39,868 nucleotides of DNA from an uncultured Pseudomonadales bacterium (lineage in GTDB: Bacteria > Pseudomonadota > Gammaproteobacteria > Pseudomonadales > Balneatricaceae). The position numbers were made by a program, and so were the translations under genes. The DNA lies in NCBI GenBank assembly GCA_938084925.1, contig CALKFY010000101.1, forward strand, positions 1-39,868, written 5' to 3'. Every line of letters begins with the position of its first letter. Positions within the stretch are counted from its first letter, which is position 1. Positions 8,017 to 15,642 of the stretch are shown here, in pieces. A model generated the notes under the pieces. The model had not been told where the DNA came from. It saw nothing but the letters and a program-made list of their open reading frames with translations, and searched no databases.

Positions 8017-8280
8017 ATGAATCGATTAACAATTTCCCTACCTGAAAAGATGGGCGCGTACATTCAAGATCAAGTAGAAAATGGCAGCTATGGCAATGTC
8101 AGCGAATATATCCGTACCCTCATTCGCCAAGACCAAGCTCAACGCCAAATGGCCATAAATGAACTACGCTCTATACTAGATGAAGCCGATAACAGCGATA
8201 TGCAGCAATACTCAATGGATGAGATAAAGAGCCGCGCATGGAAGAAAAGAAATCAATTACAAGAAGAGCAACAAAGCTAG
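8017..8280 (+). CDS. parD: Type II antitoxin, ParD/CopG family
   Basis: This 87-residue protein begins MNRLTISLPEKMGAYIQDQV and continues with GSYGNVSEYIRTLIRQDQ (about 23-40). The first part is the ribbon and first helix, and the second is the turn and second helix, of the ParD ribbon-helix-helix fold, here followed by the CC2985-type toxin-wrapping tail rich in Q, E and S. It neutralises the ParE toxin encoded by the overlapping downstream frame and probably represses its own promoter through repeats at 7976-8000. No clear Shine-Dalgarno sequence precedes the ATG. It lies between dnaE2 and the convergent DUF3445 gene. Confidence 0.88.
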   Translation: MNRLTISLPEKMGAYIQDQVENGSYGNVSEYIRTLIRQDQAQRQMAINELRSILDEADNSDMQQYSMDEIKSRAWKKRNQLQEEQQS

Positions 8281-8558
8281 AAATAAGCCAACTAGCACAG
8301 ACTGATTTAGAAGATATCTATTTGTATTCCTTACAAGAACACGGGAATATGTTTGCGGATAGCTACATGGACAGCCTAGACCAAGCAATCAAATCTCTCC
8401 TAAGGCACCCTAAACAAGGTCAAAATCAATCAATCATTAGGTCAGGCGGCCGGCACATGGTTACCAACCATCACGCCATCTACTACCGAATCACTCATAA
8501 CACGATACGTCTATTGCGTATCCTCCACCAAAGCCGGGATCCTGGACGTCACTTATAG
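8238..8558 (+). CDS. parE: Type II toxin, ParE/RelE superfamily
   Basis: ParE toxins inhibit DNA gyrase, while RelE relatives cleave mRNA. The 106-residue frame has the family layout: LEISQLAQTDLEDIYLYSLQ (about 14-33, helical hairpin), QAIKSLLRHPKQGQ (about 49-62), then IRSGGRHMVTNHHAIYYRIT (about 66-85) and IRLLRILHQSRDPGRHL at the C-terminus. The IRLLRILHQSRD pattern is typical of ParE. It overlaps parD by 43 bp in another frame, which implies translational coupling. The first 12 residues are unusually basic and may not be native, but no better start exists downstream. It stops 3 bp before the end of the convergent gene. Confidence 0.87.
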   Translation: MEEKKSITRRATKLEISQLAQTDLEDIYLYSLQEHGNMFADSYMDSLDQAIKSLLRHPKQGQNQSIIRSGGRHMVTNHHAIYYRITHNTIRLLRILHQSRDPGRHL

Positions 8559-8561
8559 CCC

Positions 8562-9443
8562 CTACTTACCCCAATACTTAGCCAAGGCCGGCTGGTAGAA
8601 ATCAATATTTTTGTACTCCCGTAAGCCAGTTGGCAACTCATCAATTGCTTCTTTCAGGGCTGGTAAAGCGCCCTGTACTTGTCCTAAGCTAGGCATCTCA
8701 AAAACATATACACGGATACCAAACACTATGGCTTGGGAATCGGGCAAGCGGCGCAGGCTTTGGCGTTCCATGCGGTAGTACAGAGACGTATCAGCATGTA
8801 GAGGTGCGCTAATTGGCTGGGGGAACTGAGCAAGTTCTTGTACTTCCTGCAAAGACCAATTATATCTCTCAACCACCTGGCCACTGGCCATACTGCTAAA
8901 AAACTGATCGATTTTTGGCGTTAGTTTTTTATGAATATCTGGTATTGGGTCGTGTATGCGCGCCATGGGCTTGCCCAGCTTATCTTGCAAGCGCCAGCTG
9001 CTAGGGCTGCATAAACTGGCTGCGGTTAAGCAATACTCACCGCCCAACTCTTGCATCAATAACAAGTCATCGGCAACCCACAAGGATGTTTTAAATAAAC
9101 TATCCGAACTGTTTTGAGCCGGGATATCTAGCAAGATGCCACTAGGTAGATGAGTAAGCTGGTCGCCCATTTGGGCATAAACTTGATCATGGTCTTGTAG
9201 CAAATGCTGGGTTAGCATACGGCTTAGTTCTTGCTGTGCAGCTTGGGATTCAGGCAGGCCATCAAACACCTTGTTACCGTATTGTGTGTGAACCTGTTGC
9301 TTGTGTTGGTAGTAAGCTTCCAAATCAATACATGGTTGCAGCCACTCACTACTAGGCACTACTCGCATCCCCATTTGCATGACACTATTAGCACGCATAT
9401 GCGGGAAACTCGGCGGTAACGGCGAGTTAATCATTGGCATCAC
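8562..9443 (-). CDS. DUF3445 family protein (haem-dependent oxidative N-demethylase-like)
   Basis: The 293-residue protein carries segments typical of the DUF3445 family: YNWSLQEVQELAQFPQP (about 194-210), LYYRMERQSLRRLPDSQAIV (about 221-240) and FGIRVYVFEMPSL. Characterised relatives are the haem-bearing alpha subunits of oxidative dimethylamine N-demethylases with a PAS-like fold. The substrate here is unknown, and other subunits of such an enzyme are not nearby. ATG codons at 9443, 9440 and 9434 are all possible starts. The 5' end overlaps the 3' end of pspF by 17 bp, so the two are very probably co-transcribed and translationally coupled. Why an N-demethylase-like protein follows pspF is not obvious. 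Confidence 0.78.
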   Translation of the reverse strand: MMPMINSPLPPSFPHMRANSVMQMGMRVVPSSEWLQPCIDLEAYYQHKQQVHTQYGNKVFDGLPESQAAQQELSRMLTQHLLQDHDQVYAQMGDQLTHLPSGILLDIPAQNSSDSLFKTSLWVADDLLLMQELGGEYCLTAASLCSPSSWRLQDKLGKPMARIHDPIPDIHKKLTPKIDQFFSSMASGQVVERYNWSLQEVQELAQFPQPISAPLHADTSLYYRMERQSLRRLPDSQAIVFGIRVYVFEMPSLGQVQGALPALKEAIDELPTGLREYKNIDFYQPALAKYWGK

Positions 9444-10425
9444 CCACTAAAGCATGCTTTTTCAACATACCCCGTAATTGATGGTAGCTAAGGCCTAGGG
9501 CTTGAGCCGTGCGACTTTGATGATGCTGATGAGAAGTTAAAGCTTGTTCTAGCAAAAGCTTCTCATAACTAGCCACTTGATCTTTGAAAGGCAAACCAAC
9601 ATCTGGCACCAATGGCAGATGAGAATTAGTTATAGGCTGTGGGCTTTCCAATTCCTCAAACGGACTAGCAAGAACGTCAAACCACAATTCACCAAGGGGC
9701 TCCTCGGCTTGCCCCCAACGCGCTAAGGAGCGCTCTACCACATTGCGTAATTCTCGTACGTTACCAGGCCAATGGTAAGTCAGTAATTTACCATTCATAG
9801 CATCCGTGAAACCCGCAAAAAACTGCCAGCCTAGCTCATGACTCATGCGCACAGCAAAATGCTCGGCCAACGCCAAAACGTCTTCTTCACGCAGCCGCAG
9901 CGGAGGCACATGCACCACATCAAAACTCAAGCGGTCTAACAAATCAGCACGGAATTCTCCAGCAGCTACTAGCTCTGCTAGGTTAGCGTTGGTAGAACCC
10001 ACCACTCGCACATCAACCTGCACGCTTTGTTGCCCACCTACGCGCTCGAACTGTCCGTATTCCAATACACGCAGCAATTTTTCCTGCAGACGTAATGACA
10101 TGGTGCCTAGCTCATCCATAACTAGGGTGCCGCCATGGGCTTGCTCAAACTTGCCTTTATGCTGCCGGCTAGCGCCAGTAAAAGCGCCGCTCTCATGGCC
10201 AAACAGTTCACTATCTAACAGGTTTTCGTTTAAGGCAGCGCAGTTCACTTGCAACAAAGGCCCTTGCCAGCGCCCGGAAAGAAAATGCAGCCGCTGTGAT
10301 ACCAACTCTTTACCTGTACCACGTTCGCCTAGCACCAGTACTGGACGCTCGATCGGTGCAAGATCCGATACCTGGTCCAGAGTTTTGAGCATTAAATTAG
10401 AGCTGCCTATGATATTTTGCTGCAT
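9427..10425 (-). CDS. pspF: PspF, sigma-54-dependent activator of the phage shock operon
   Basis: PspF is the enhancer-binding AAA+ protein that activates psp promoters and is held inactive by PspA. The 332-residue protein lacks a receiver domain, as PspF does, and begins directly with the AAA+ module: Walker A GERGTGKE (about 33-40), the sigma-54 contact motif ESGAFTGA (about 77-84), Walker B TLVMDELG (about 99-106) and HWPGNVRELRNVVERS (about 217-232). A Fis-type helix-turn-helix lies at the C-terminus (about 303-325, AQALGLSYHQLRGMLKKH). It is divergent from the psp operon, the classical arrangement. The downstream DUF3445 gene overlaps it. Confidence 0.95.
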   Translation of the reverse strand: MQQNIIGSSNLMLKTLDQVSDLAPIERPVLVLGERGTGKELVSQRLHFLSGRWQGPLLQVNCAALNENLLDSELFGHESGAFTGASRQHKGKFEQAHGGTLVMDELGTMSLRLQEKLLRVLEYGQFERVGGQQSVQVDVRVVGSTNANLAELVAAGEFRADLLDRLSFDVVHVPPLRLREEDVLALAEHFAVRMSHELGWQFFAGFTDAMNGKLLTYHWPGNVRELRNVVERSLARWGQAEEPLGELWFDVLASPFEELESPQPITNSHLPLVPDVGLPFKDQVASYEKLLLEQALTSHQHHQSRTAQALGLSYHQLRGMLKKHALVGDAND

Positions 10426-10550
10426 ATCTATCTTTTTGGTTTATTTCACTATGTAAATTTAACCATTAATTATTAAATTTAGCCATTTTAATTATGAAAA
10501 AAATCATCGAATTACCAATTAGCCCATATAAAACAACAGGTTAGAAAAAC

Positions 10551-10566
10551 TGGCACGCAACCTGTA
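10551..10566 (+). promoter_or_regulatory. Sigma-54 promoter of the psp operon
   Basis: TGGCACGCAACCTGTA matches the -24/-12 consensus TGGCACG-N4-TTGC[A/T], with GG at 10552-10553 and GT in place of GC at 10564-10565. The position between divergent pspF and pspA fits PspF control. The expected transcription start, about 12 bp downstream of the -12 element, falls at about 10576-10577, right at the first start codon (10578). Confidence 0.85.
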
Positions 10567-10577
10567 ATACATAGTGC

Positions 10578-10793
10578 ATGAATAGATCGCATCCACAATT
10601 ACAACTTTCGCCAATTTGGCCCCTAGCCGCAGCTCTTATACTACTACTGCTAGCCCTATTTGGTTGGAACAATGGCTTGCTTAGCATCGCCATTATTATG
10701 AGTGTATTTATCAGCTTACATGGACTGGCGCGCTACCTGCACAAAGCACAGCAAACTAGCCAGCTTACATCACAACCCCGTAAAGGAGACTAG
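10578..10793 (+). CDS. Small two-TM membrane protein at the head of the psp operon
   Basis: I do not recognise this 71-residue protein. It has a short polar N-terminus, two adjacent hydrophobic stretches (about 13-28 and 33-50, WPLAAALILLLLALFGW and LLSIAIIMSVFISL) and a basic, Gln/Ser-rich tail. It is the first gene after the sigma-54 promoter and ends 2 bp before pspA, so it should be induced with the psp genes. An in-frame TAG at 10572-10574 excludes an upstream start, and no Shine-Dalgarno sequence precedes the ATG. If the predicted transcription start is right, the mRNA is essentially leaderless. It may be a lineage-specific membrane partner of PspA/B/C. The 3' end carries the ribosome site of pspA (AAAGGAG). 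Confidence 0.72.
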   Translation: MNRSHPQLQLSPIWPLAAALILLLLALFGWNNGLLSIAIIMSVFISLHGLARYLHKAQQTSQLTSQPRKGD

Positions 10794-10795
10794 TT

Positions 10796-11455
10796 ATGGG
10801 TATTTTTTCTCGCATGGCAGACATCGTTAATTCCAACCTTAATTCACTATTGGACCACGCCGAAGACCCTGCCAAGATGATTCGCCTGATTATTCAGGAA
10901 ATGGAAGAAACACTGGTAGAAGTGCGCAGCTCTTCAGCACGCATCATTGCCGACAAAAAAACGGCGCATCGCAAATTAGAGCAGATGCAGACCCAAGCCC
11001 AAAGCTGGGAAGAAAAAGCAGTCCTAGCCCTTAGCAAAGACCGCGAAGACCTAGCCCGCGCCGCCTTACAAGAGCAAGCTAACTTAAACGAAGAAGCCTT
11101 ACGCATTGAAGTAGAGCTAAGTGCCGCAGACGAACACTTAACCCAACTAGGCGAAGAAATTGGCCAGCTACAAAGCAAGCTTAATGATGCCAAGGCCAAG
11201 CAAAAGGCCTTACTAGTGCGCGAAAAAACCGTACAAGAACGCATTCGCATCAAACAGCAAAGTAATCGCAGCGCTTTGGACAACGCTTTCGCCAAGTTCG
11301 AAAAATTTGAACGCCGTATGGACAACCTAGAAGGCCAGCTAGAGGCCATGGACCTAGGCAACGAAGGCGACCTGGCCGCGCAAATCAACGCCCTAGAAGA
11401 AGACGAGCGTATTAACGAAGCACTTGCTAAACTGAAAGCTAAGCAGGCCCAATAA
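10796..11455 (+). CDS. pspA: Phage shock protein A (PspA/IM30 family)
   Basis: PspA is a peripheral inner-membrane ESCRT-III-like protein. It binds stressed membranes, maintains the proton motive force and inhibits PspF when free. The 219-residue sequence is canonical. The amphipathic N-terminal helix GIFSRMADIVNSNLNSLLDH (2-21) is followed by AEDPAKMIRLIIQEMEETLV, which contains the conserved hairpin segment, and then long coiled coils rich in Glu, Gln and Ala to the end. The ribosome site AAAGGAG lies within the preceding gene. pspB and pspC follow in the normal order. Confidence 0.97.
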   Translation: MGIFSRMADIVNSNLNSLLDHAEDPAKMIRLIIQEMEETLVEVRSSSARIIADKKTAHRKLEQMQTQAQSWEEKAVLALSKDREDLARAALQEQANLNEEALRIEVELSAADEHLTQLGEEIGQLQSKLNDAKAKQKALLVREKTVQERIRIKQQSNRSALDNAFAKFEKFERRMDNLEGQLEAMDLGNEGDLAAQINALEEDERINEALAKLKAKQAQ

Positions 11456-11487
11456 GCCTCTAGCAACCTTTATACAAGGACAACACC

Positions 11488-11748
11488 ATGTTTGACTTTT
11501 TGTTTGTGCCAACTATTCTTTTTATTGTCATCGTGATGCCAATTTGGATCATCATGCACTATCGCAGCAAAGGTGCATCGCAAAACGGCCTGCAAGATAA
11601 TGAGCGCGAGCAGTTAGACGACTTGCTTGCCAGCATTGATCAGCTAACGGATCGCATTGGCACTTTAGAACAAATTCTAGATGACGATCACGGTGGCTGG
11701 CGCCAACAACCCGCCAACACCAATGAGGTATCACCCCATGATGTATAA
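11488..11748 (+). CDS. pspB: Phage shock protein B
   Basis: PspB is a small inner-membrane sensor that acts with PspC to release PspF from PspA. The 86-residue protein has one N-terminal transmembrane helix (about 4-24, FLFVPTILFIVIVMPIWIIM) followed by a leucine-zipper-like cytoplasmic coiled coil (REQLDDLLASIDQLTDRIGT, about 40-59) and a short extra tail. A classical PspB is slightly shorter. The stop codon overlaps the start of pspC by 11 bp, which suggests translational coupling. Confidence 0.93.
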   Translation: MFDFLFVPTILFIVIVMPIWIIMHYRSKGASQNGLQDNEREQLDDLLASIDQLTDRIGTLEQILDDDHGGWRQQPANTNEVSPHDV

Positions 11749-12199
11749 AAAGCAACATAGAAAACACCAGCAGTTTAAAGACGACAAGGCCTCTGGCTGG
11801 GGCCGCAACATCTACCGCAGCCGTGAAAACAAACGTTTTGCCGGCGTATGCGGCGGTATTGCCGAACACCTTAATATTGAACCCTGGATTATCCGCCTGT
11901 TGTTTGTGGGTAGCTTTTTTATGCTTGGCGGCCTCTCCGTATTACTTTATATCATTGCCATCTTTGCCATTGATAAACGACCACGTCACGCCACCGTCAA
12001 TATGGAGTACGACGAAGAGCAACATCAATACCGACCACGCAACGCATTTAAATACGGCGCCAGCACCAGCAGCCGCCTACAAAAGGCCAAGCAACGTATT
12101 GATAACGCCCTAGACCGAGTGAAAAACATGGAGGCCTATGTCACCTCCAAGCAGTACGAGTTGAACAAAGAGTTTTCTCGCATGCAGCGTGGCAAATAA
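11738..12199 (+). CDS. pspC: Phage shock protein C (PspC domain)
   Basis: PspC is an inner-membrane partner of PspB in stress sensing. I chose ATG 11738 (153 residues) because GAGGT at 11725-11729 lies 8 nt before it; the open frame begins 19 codons earlier inside pspB, but that extension has no PspC-like sequence. The PspC domain contains RSRENKRFAGVCGGIAEHLN (about 27-46), then IEPWIIRLLFVGSFF and the hydrophobic GGLSVLLYIIAIFAI (about 66-80). The C-terminal half is a charged, probably coiled-coil extension ending YELNKEFSRMQRGK. Confidence 0.93.
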   Translation: MMYKKQHRKHQQFKDDKASGWGRNIYRSRENKRFAGVCGGIAEHLNIEPWIIRLLFVGSFFMLGGLSVLLYIIAIFAIDKRPRHATVNMEYDEEQHQYRPRNAFKYGASTSSRLQKAKQRIDNALDRVKNMEAYVTSKQYELNKEFSRMQRGK

Positions 12200-12223
12200 C
12201 ACTCAACTAAAAAGGAGCTCCGT

Positions 12224-13330
12224 ATGAGATCTCTCACTACATTCATTACTGCTGCCAGCTTCGCACTAGTGAGCAGCTTCAGCATGGCAGAGTCATTACC
12301 TATTGGTGATGACCTTTATGCCATGGATGAAAACATCGTTACTCAAACAGGTAATGATGATGTCTTCGCCATGGCTAATAGCATTAGCATCAACCACCCA
12401 GTCGATGGTTCCGCTCATATAATTGGTCGACACCTAAATATAAATGCACCTATAGCACACAATCTATATATGGGTGGTGAGAACATCACCTTGCAAGAAC
12501 CGGTGTCACAAGACGTACTCGCCGTTGGCACCAGCATTCAAATCAACAGCAACATAGCCGGTGAGCTACGTGCTCTAGGAGAAAGCATTACTGTTTATGG
12601 TGACGTTGCGGGCGATGCCGCAATAGGTGGCGACACCGTGCATCTAGAAGGTGTTATTGGTGGTGACCTAGACATAGGCGCTATGCAACTTAGTTTTGGC
12701 GAAAATGCTGAAGTCGCTGGCACCATTACCATCTACGAAGACGAAGACCGTACCACCGACATCCCTAGCCACATTGCCGACAGCAGTAGAATCGTGCGTG
12801 TGCCAATGGCAATGGAGGACATGCATGAATATGGTATGGACTATCGTCATTATGGACAGGCCGACTGGAAAGACTGGCTATCTACTGTGCTAACCCTTGC
12901 ATTACTAGGTTTTGCTGCGGCTTTAATCGCCCGTCAATTCATGGCCAGAGTTGCCCGTAAAGCCCAAGACAACAAGGGCACAATCATACTACAGGGGGCA
13001 TTAGGCCTAGCCATTATGATCGGTGCCATTCCACTATTTGCCATTACACTTATTGGCATGCCCGTGAGCTTTATACTAGTGATACTAACGATTATCTTGG
13101 TATTTGTGGGCTGGATCGTTGGCAGCTACGCCGTAGGCCAAATAGCATGGCAACGTTTACGTGGTGAGACGCCAAGCAGTGTACTAGCGCTAGCCTTAAC
13201 GGCCTTACTAGGCGCAGTACTAGTGACCACACTTGCAGCGGTACCTTTTGTGGGCTGGTTAATTGGCTTAGCCGCTGTACTATTTGGTATTGGCGCTATT
13301 AGCCCTTGGCAAACGCGCCGTTATCATTAG
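12224..13330 (+). CDS. psp-operon membrane protein with bactofilin-like repeats
   Basis: This is a 368-residue protein with a Sec signal peptide (about 1-22, cleavage probably after SMA). A periplasmic region (about 25-165) of short beta-helix-like repeats follows, with GG/GD turns such as GDVAGDAAIGGDTVHLEG and VIGGDLDIGA; these resemble the repeats of bactofilins and polymer-forming proteins. An acidic linker leads to four hydrophobic helices (about 222-240, 256-280, 283-305 and 325-355). A strong AAAGGAG ribosome site and a 24-bp gap from pspC place it in the psp operon. It could sense or scaffold damaged envelope, but that is inference. I know of no gene symbol for it. A hairpin follows at 13338-13363. 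Confidence 0.75.
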   Translation: MRSLTTFITAASFALVSSFSMAESLPIGDDLYAMDENIVTQTGNDDVFAMANSISINHPVDGSAHIIGRHLNINAPIAHNLYMGGENITLQEPVSQDVLAVGTSIQINSNIAGELRALGESITVYGDVAGDAAIGGDTVHLEGVIGGDLDIGAMQLSFGENAEVAGTITIYEDEDRTTDIPSHIADSSRIVRVPMAMEDMHEYGMDYRHYGQADWKDWLSTVLTLALLGFAAALIARQFMARVARKAQDNKGTIILQGALGLAIMIGAIPLFAITLIGMPVSFILVILTIILVFVGWIVGSYAVGQIAWQRLRGETPSSVLALALTALLGAVLVTTLAAVPFVGWLIGLAAVLFGIGAISPWQTRRYH

Positions 13331-13337
13331 CAGCATT

Positions 13338-13363
13338 AGCAGCTAGTTTCGACTAGCTACGCT
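13338..13363. terminator. UUCG-capped hairpin between convergent operons
   Basis: AGCTAGT (13341-13347), loop TTCG, ACTAGCT (13352-13358), with an outer AGC/GCT pairing (13338-13340 with 13361-13363) across a 2-nt bulge. It lies between the convergent psp operon and the potassium-channel gene, and overlaps the end of the latter. No U-tract follows on either strand, so it may be an mRNA-end stabiliser or a Rho-assisted terminator. Confidence 0.45.
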
Positions 13364-13802
13364 GCTCTAGCTGAGCCAATAGTCGATCCATCTTCTTTTC
13401 TAGTTGGATATTGTGCTCCAAAATCTCCGTGTTCTGCCGGCGTAGTTCGCGGTTTTTTACGTTGGTGTCGGCAAAACCTAGCACACGCTCAGCAATCAAG
13501 GCGCCAATAAAACCAACAATACCCACACCCACATAGAACATCAGCGCAATCACCATGCGCCCACCCAAGGTCACAGGATAAAAGTCGCCAAAGCCAATGG
13601 TGCTAGCACTCATCTGCAAGGCCCAAAAAGCATCGGCATAATTGGTAATGTTGGCATCTGAGCTTTCTAGCTCAAACTGCAACAATACCCATGCCAAAAT
13701 AGCGATAGTGATATACAAAAAACCCACGCTTAATATGGCTAGAGCACGGGTGCGATAATTACGTATGTTATATTCATCGACTTCATAGATATGATGTTTC
13801 AT
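13353..13802 (-). CDS. Two-TM potassium channel family protein
   Basis: The 149-residue protein has a transmembrane helix (about 21-42, AILSVGFLYITIAILAWVLL), a pore helix with selectivity filter STIGFGDFYP (about 67-76) and a second helix (about 82-107). The layout is that of the Ion_trans_2 potassium channel family, and the TIGFGD filter is of the K+-selective type. The C-terminus (about 115-149) is a charged coiled coil (RQNTEILEHNIQLEKKMDRL) rather than an RCK nucleotide-binding domain, so gating by ligand is not evident. It is the last gene of the minus-strand DUF350-ygiB-ygiC operon, 43 bp after ygiC. Related gene sets with ion channels are known partners of PspA-like proteins. Confidence 0.87.
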   Translation of the reverse strand: MKHHIYEVDEYNIRNYRTRALAILSVGFLYITIAILAWVLLQFELESSDANITNYADAFWALQMSASTIGFGDFYPVTLGGRMVIALMFYVGVGIVGFIGALIAERVLGFADTNVKNRELRRQNTEILEHNIQLEKKMDRLLAQLEQRS

Positions 13803-13845
13803 TGTCTCTCTACTGTTCTCAAATTATTAATTATACTGTGCAGAC

Positions 13846-15012
13846 TTAACCCATAATTATATGGGGCAAGAAGCGTGAGCTATCTTGCGTTACCTGCTGA
13901 CGATCTTCGCGAATAGACATACCTGCAGGCTGATCGTCCACTAACCAAGAGCCAATTAGAGTGTAGCTATCGCCAAATTTTGGCATAGGCGTATAGGCCT
14001 GATAAATATAACCTTCGTCACCATAAGGGCCACCGGCATCGAATAGAGTTTCGCCATCTTTGTGGATACTGACGTTGGCACCCTCACGAGCAAAGATAGG
14101 TTTTTTTACATAGTGTTGCAAGCCACTAGACCCTAGCTGGTCTTCAAAGTAGGCGGGCAATAAATTAGGGTGACCCGGAAACATTTGCCACAACAAAGGC
14201 AAAATGGCCTTATTAGATATCAGAGATTTCCACAAAGGCTCTAACCAGCGGCAACCAGCCGTGGCCAGATGATCAGCAAAGTCTTCACGTAACATAAACT
14301 CCCACGGATAGAGCTTAAACATCCAGCTAATTTCCTGATCGTATTGATCCGTAAAGGCACCGGACTCACCCAAACCCAAGTCCTCGACAAAAACAAAAGG
14401 CGCTTGCATACCAGCTTCTTGCGCACAGTCTTGAAGATACTGCACAGTGCCGCGATCTTCTTCTGTGTCTTTGCAGCAGCTAAAGTGCAAAGGCTGGCCA
14501 GGGCGCTGCTTTTGCAACTGGGATAAACGAGCCACAAGCTTTTCTTGCAAGGAATTAAACTGATCAGCTTGGCGTGGCAAACGTCCTGCATTAACACTAT
14601 CTTGCAACCACAACCATTGCCAAAAACCAGTTTCAAACAAACTCGTTGGCGTATCGGCGTTGTTTTCTAAGAGTTTTGCGGGGCCATGGGCATCATAAAC
14701 CAGATCCAAACGTGAATAGAGACTAGGCTCACGAGCCCGCCAGGAGCTAGCCACAAGATCCCAGTATTGACGAGGTATTTGAAAGCGTGCCATCAAGGCT
14801 TCATCAGTGATGACCTTATCCACTACTTGCAAGCACATCTGGTGCAACTCGGCAGTAGGGTCTTCTATATGATCTTCAACTTGACGCAGGCTAAATTGAT
14901 AATAGGCACTTTCGTCCCAGTAGGGTTCACCATACATGGTATGGAACCCAAAGCCATATTCCCGCGCCTGATCACGCCATGCAGGGCGTTCTGCAATAGG
15001 CAAACGCAGCAA
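13846..15012 (-). CDS. ygiC: YgiC-like glutathionylspermidine synthase family protein (ATP-grasp)
   Basis: The protein resembles the C-terminal synthetase domain of glutathionylspermidine synthase and E. coli YgiC, whose substrate is not established. Conserved pieces are [20 protein letters not shown] (about 20-39), [14 protein letters not shown] (about 133-146, ATP/Mg site), [17 protein letters not shown] and [12 protein letters not shown] (near the C-terminus). The longest frame opens at TTG 15027. I chose TTG 15012 (388 residues) because [10 protein letters not shown] then aligns with the known YgiC N-terminus and GGGGTGG precedes it by 6 nt. It starts 2 bp after the ygiB-like stop, which indicates coupling. 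The long ORF would instead overlap that gene by 13 bp. Confidence 0.88.
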   Translation of the reverse strand: MLRLPIAERPAWRDQAREYGFGFHTMYGEPYWDESAYYQFSLRQVEDHIEDPTAELHQMCLQVVDKVITDEALMARFQIPRQYWDLVASSWRAREPSLYSRLDLVYDAHGPAKLLENNADTPTSLFETGFWQWLWLQDSVNAGRLPRQADQFNSLQEKLVARLSQLQKQRPGQPLHFSCCKDTEEDRGTVQYLQDCAQEAGMQAPFVFVEDLGLGESGAFTDQYDQEISWMFKLYPWEFMLREDFADHLATAGCRWLEPLWKSLISNKAILPLLWQMFPGHPNLLPAYFEDQLGSSGLQHYVKKPIFAREGANVSIHKDGETLFDAGGPYGDEGYIYQAYTPMPKFGDSYTLIGSWLVDDQPAGMSIREDRQQVTQDSSRFLPHIIMG

Positions 15013-15014
15013 GC

Positions 15015-15629
15015 CTAACCACCCCAACTAGAGCGCGTAGCCACCGAACGAGCCATCTTACCAAAGCCACCACGGCTAGTGGTCTTGGTTACTTTAGGCT
15101 TAGGCGCAAAGGCTTTACTACTCACTTTTACTTGCTTGGTGTTAAAAGAGCCATAGGATTTTCCCGTTGCCGATACCCAGTTGCCAAACACTGGAGAACG
15201 GCGATTTTTGGACATAAACAAAGGTGAGCTATAGCGCTTTTTCTTCTTTTTCTTGAGATCAAAGTCATCATCGAACATGCGTGCCATCATAAAACCGGCC
15301 ATGGCAGGCATAAACCAATTGTTACCCATGCCTGTATAAGGCTGGCAGTTATTCAGACCAAAATCATCTTCACATTCATCATGGCGAGCATACTTGGGGC
15401 TAGTTTCCGCAGCGTCTTCTACAGCTTGCTCATAAGCCAGTTCGCACATTTCCACGAACTCGGGATTATCCATGGCGCATTCCATTACAGAAGGGTAGAT
15501 ATTGGCTACTTCAGAATCCCCACAGGCACTCAAGGTCGCTGCCATGATACCAACGGTGATGGGCTTAAGCGGTAACGGCTTGTCCGCTTTGCGCAGACTA
15601 GCCAAATCAATATTACGGGAGCGTTTCAT
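15015..15629 (-). CDS. ygiB: YgiB-like lipoprotein (DUF1190)
   Basis: This 204-residue protein has a hydrophobic segment with lipobox LSAC ([18 protein letters not shown]), so it is a likely lipoprotein. The following acidic, cysteine-containing region ([20 protein letters not shown]) and the Ser/Gly-rich C-terminus are typical of DUF1190/YgiB. A basic patch KKKKKKRYS lies at about residues 128-136. The open frame can start at GTG 15638, but AAGGAG lies at 15643-15638 with correct spacing to ATG 15629, so I use the latter. It is in an operon with a DUF350 protein upstream and the YgiC-like enzyme downstream, the same trio seen in E. coli ygiB/ygiC and yjfL/yjfM/yjfC. Confidence 0.85.
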   Translation of the reverse strand: MKRSRNIDLASLRKADKPLPLKPITVGIMAATLSACGDSEVANIYPSVMECAMDNPEFVEMCELAYEQAVEDAAETSPKYARHDECEDDFGLNNCQPYTGMGNNWFMPAMAGFMMARMFDDDFDLKKKKKKRYSSPLFMSKNRRSPVFGNWVSATGKSYGSFNTKQVKVSSKAFAPKPKVTKTTSRGGFGKMARSVATRSSWGG

Positions 15630-15642
15630 TGATAACACTCCT

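Noticed and set aside
9845-10456. Plus-strand frame of 203 codons over pspF
   Set aside because: It is a low-complexity Ser/Thr/Arg-rich translation antisense to a clear pspF, so it is a shadow frame.
10894-11466. Minus-strand frame of 190 codons over pspA
   Set aside because: It is the Ser/Leu/Ala-rich mirror of PspA's Glu/Ala coiled coil, and has no independent evidence.
11681-11737. N-terminal extension of PspC within pspB
   Set aside because: The extra 19 residues lack PspC-like sequence, and GAGGT is correctly spaced for ATG 11738.
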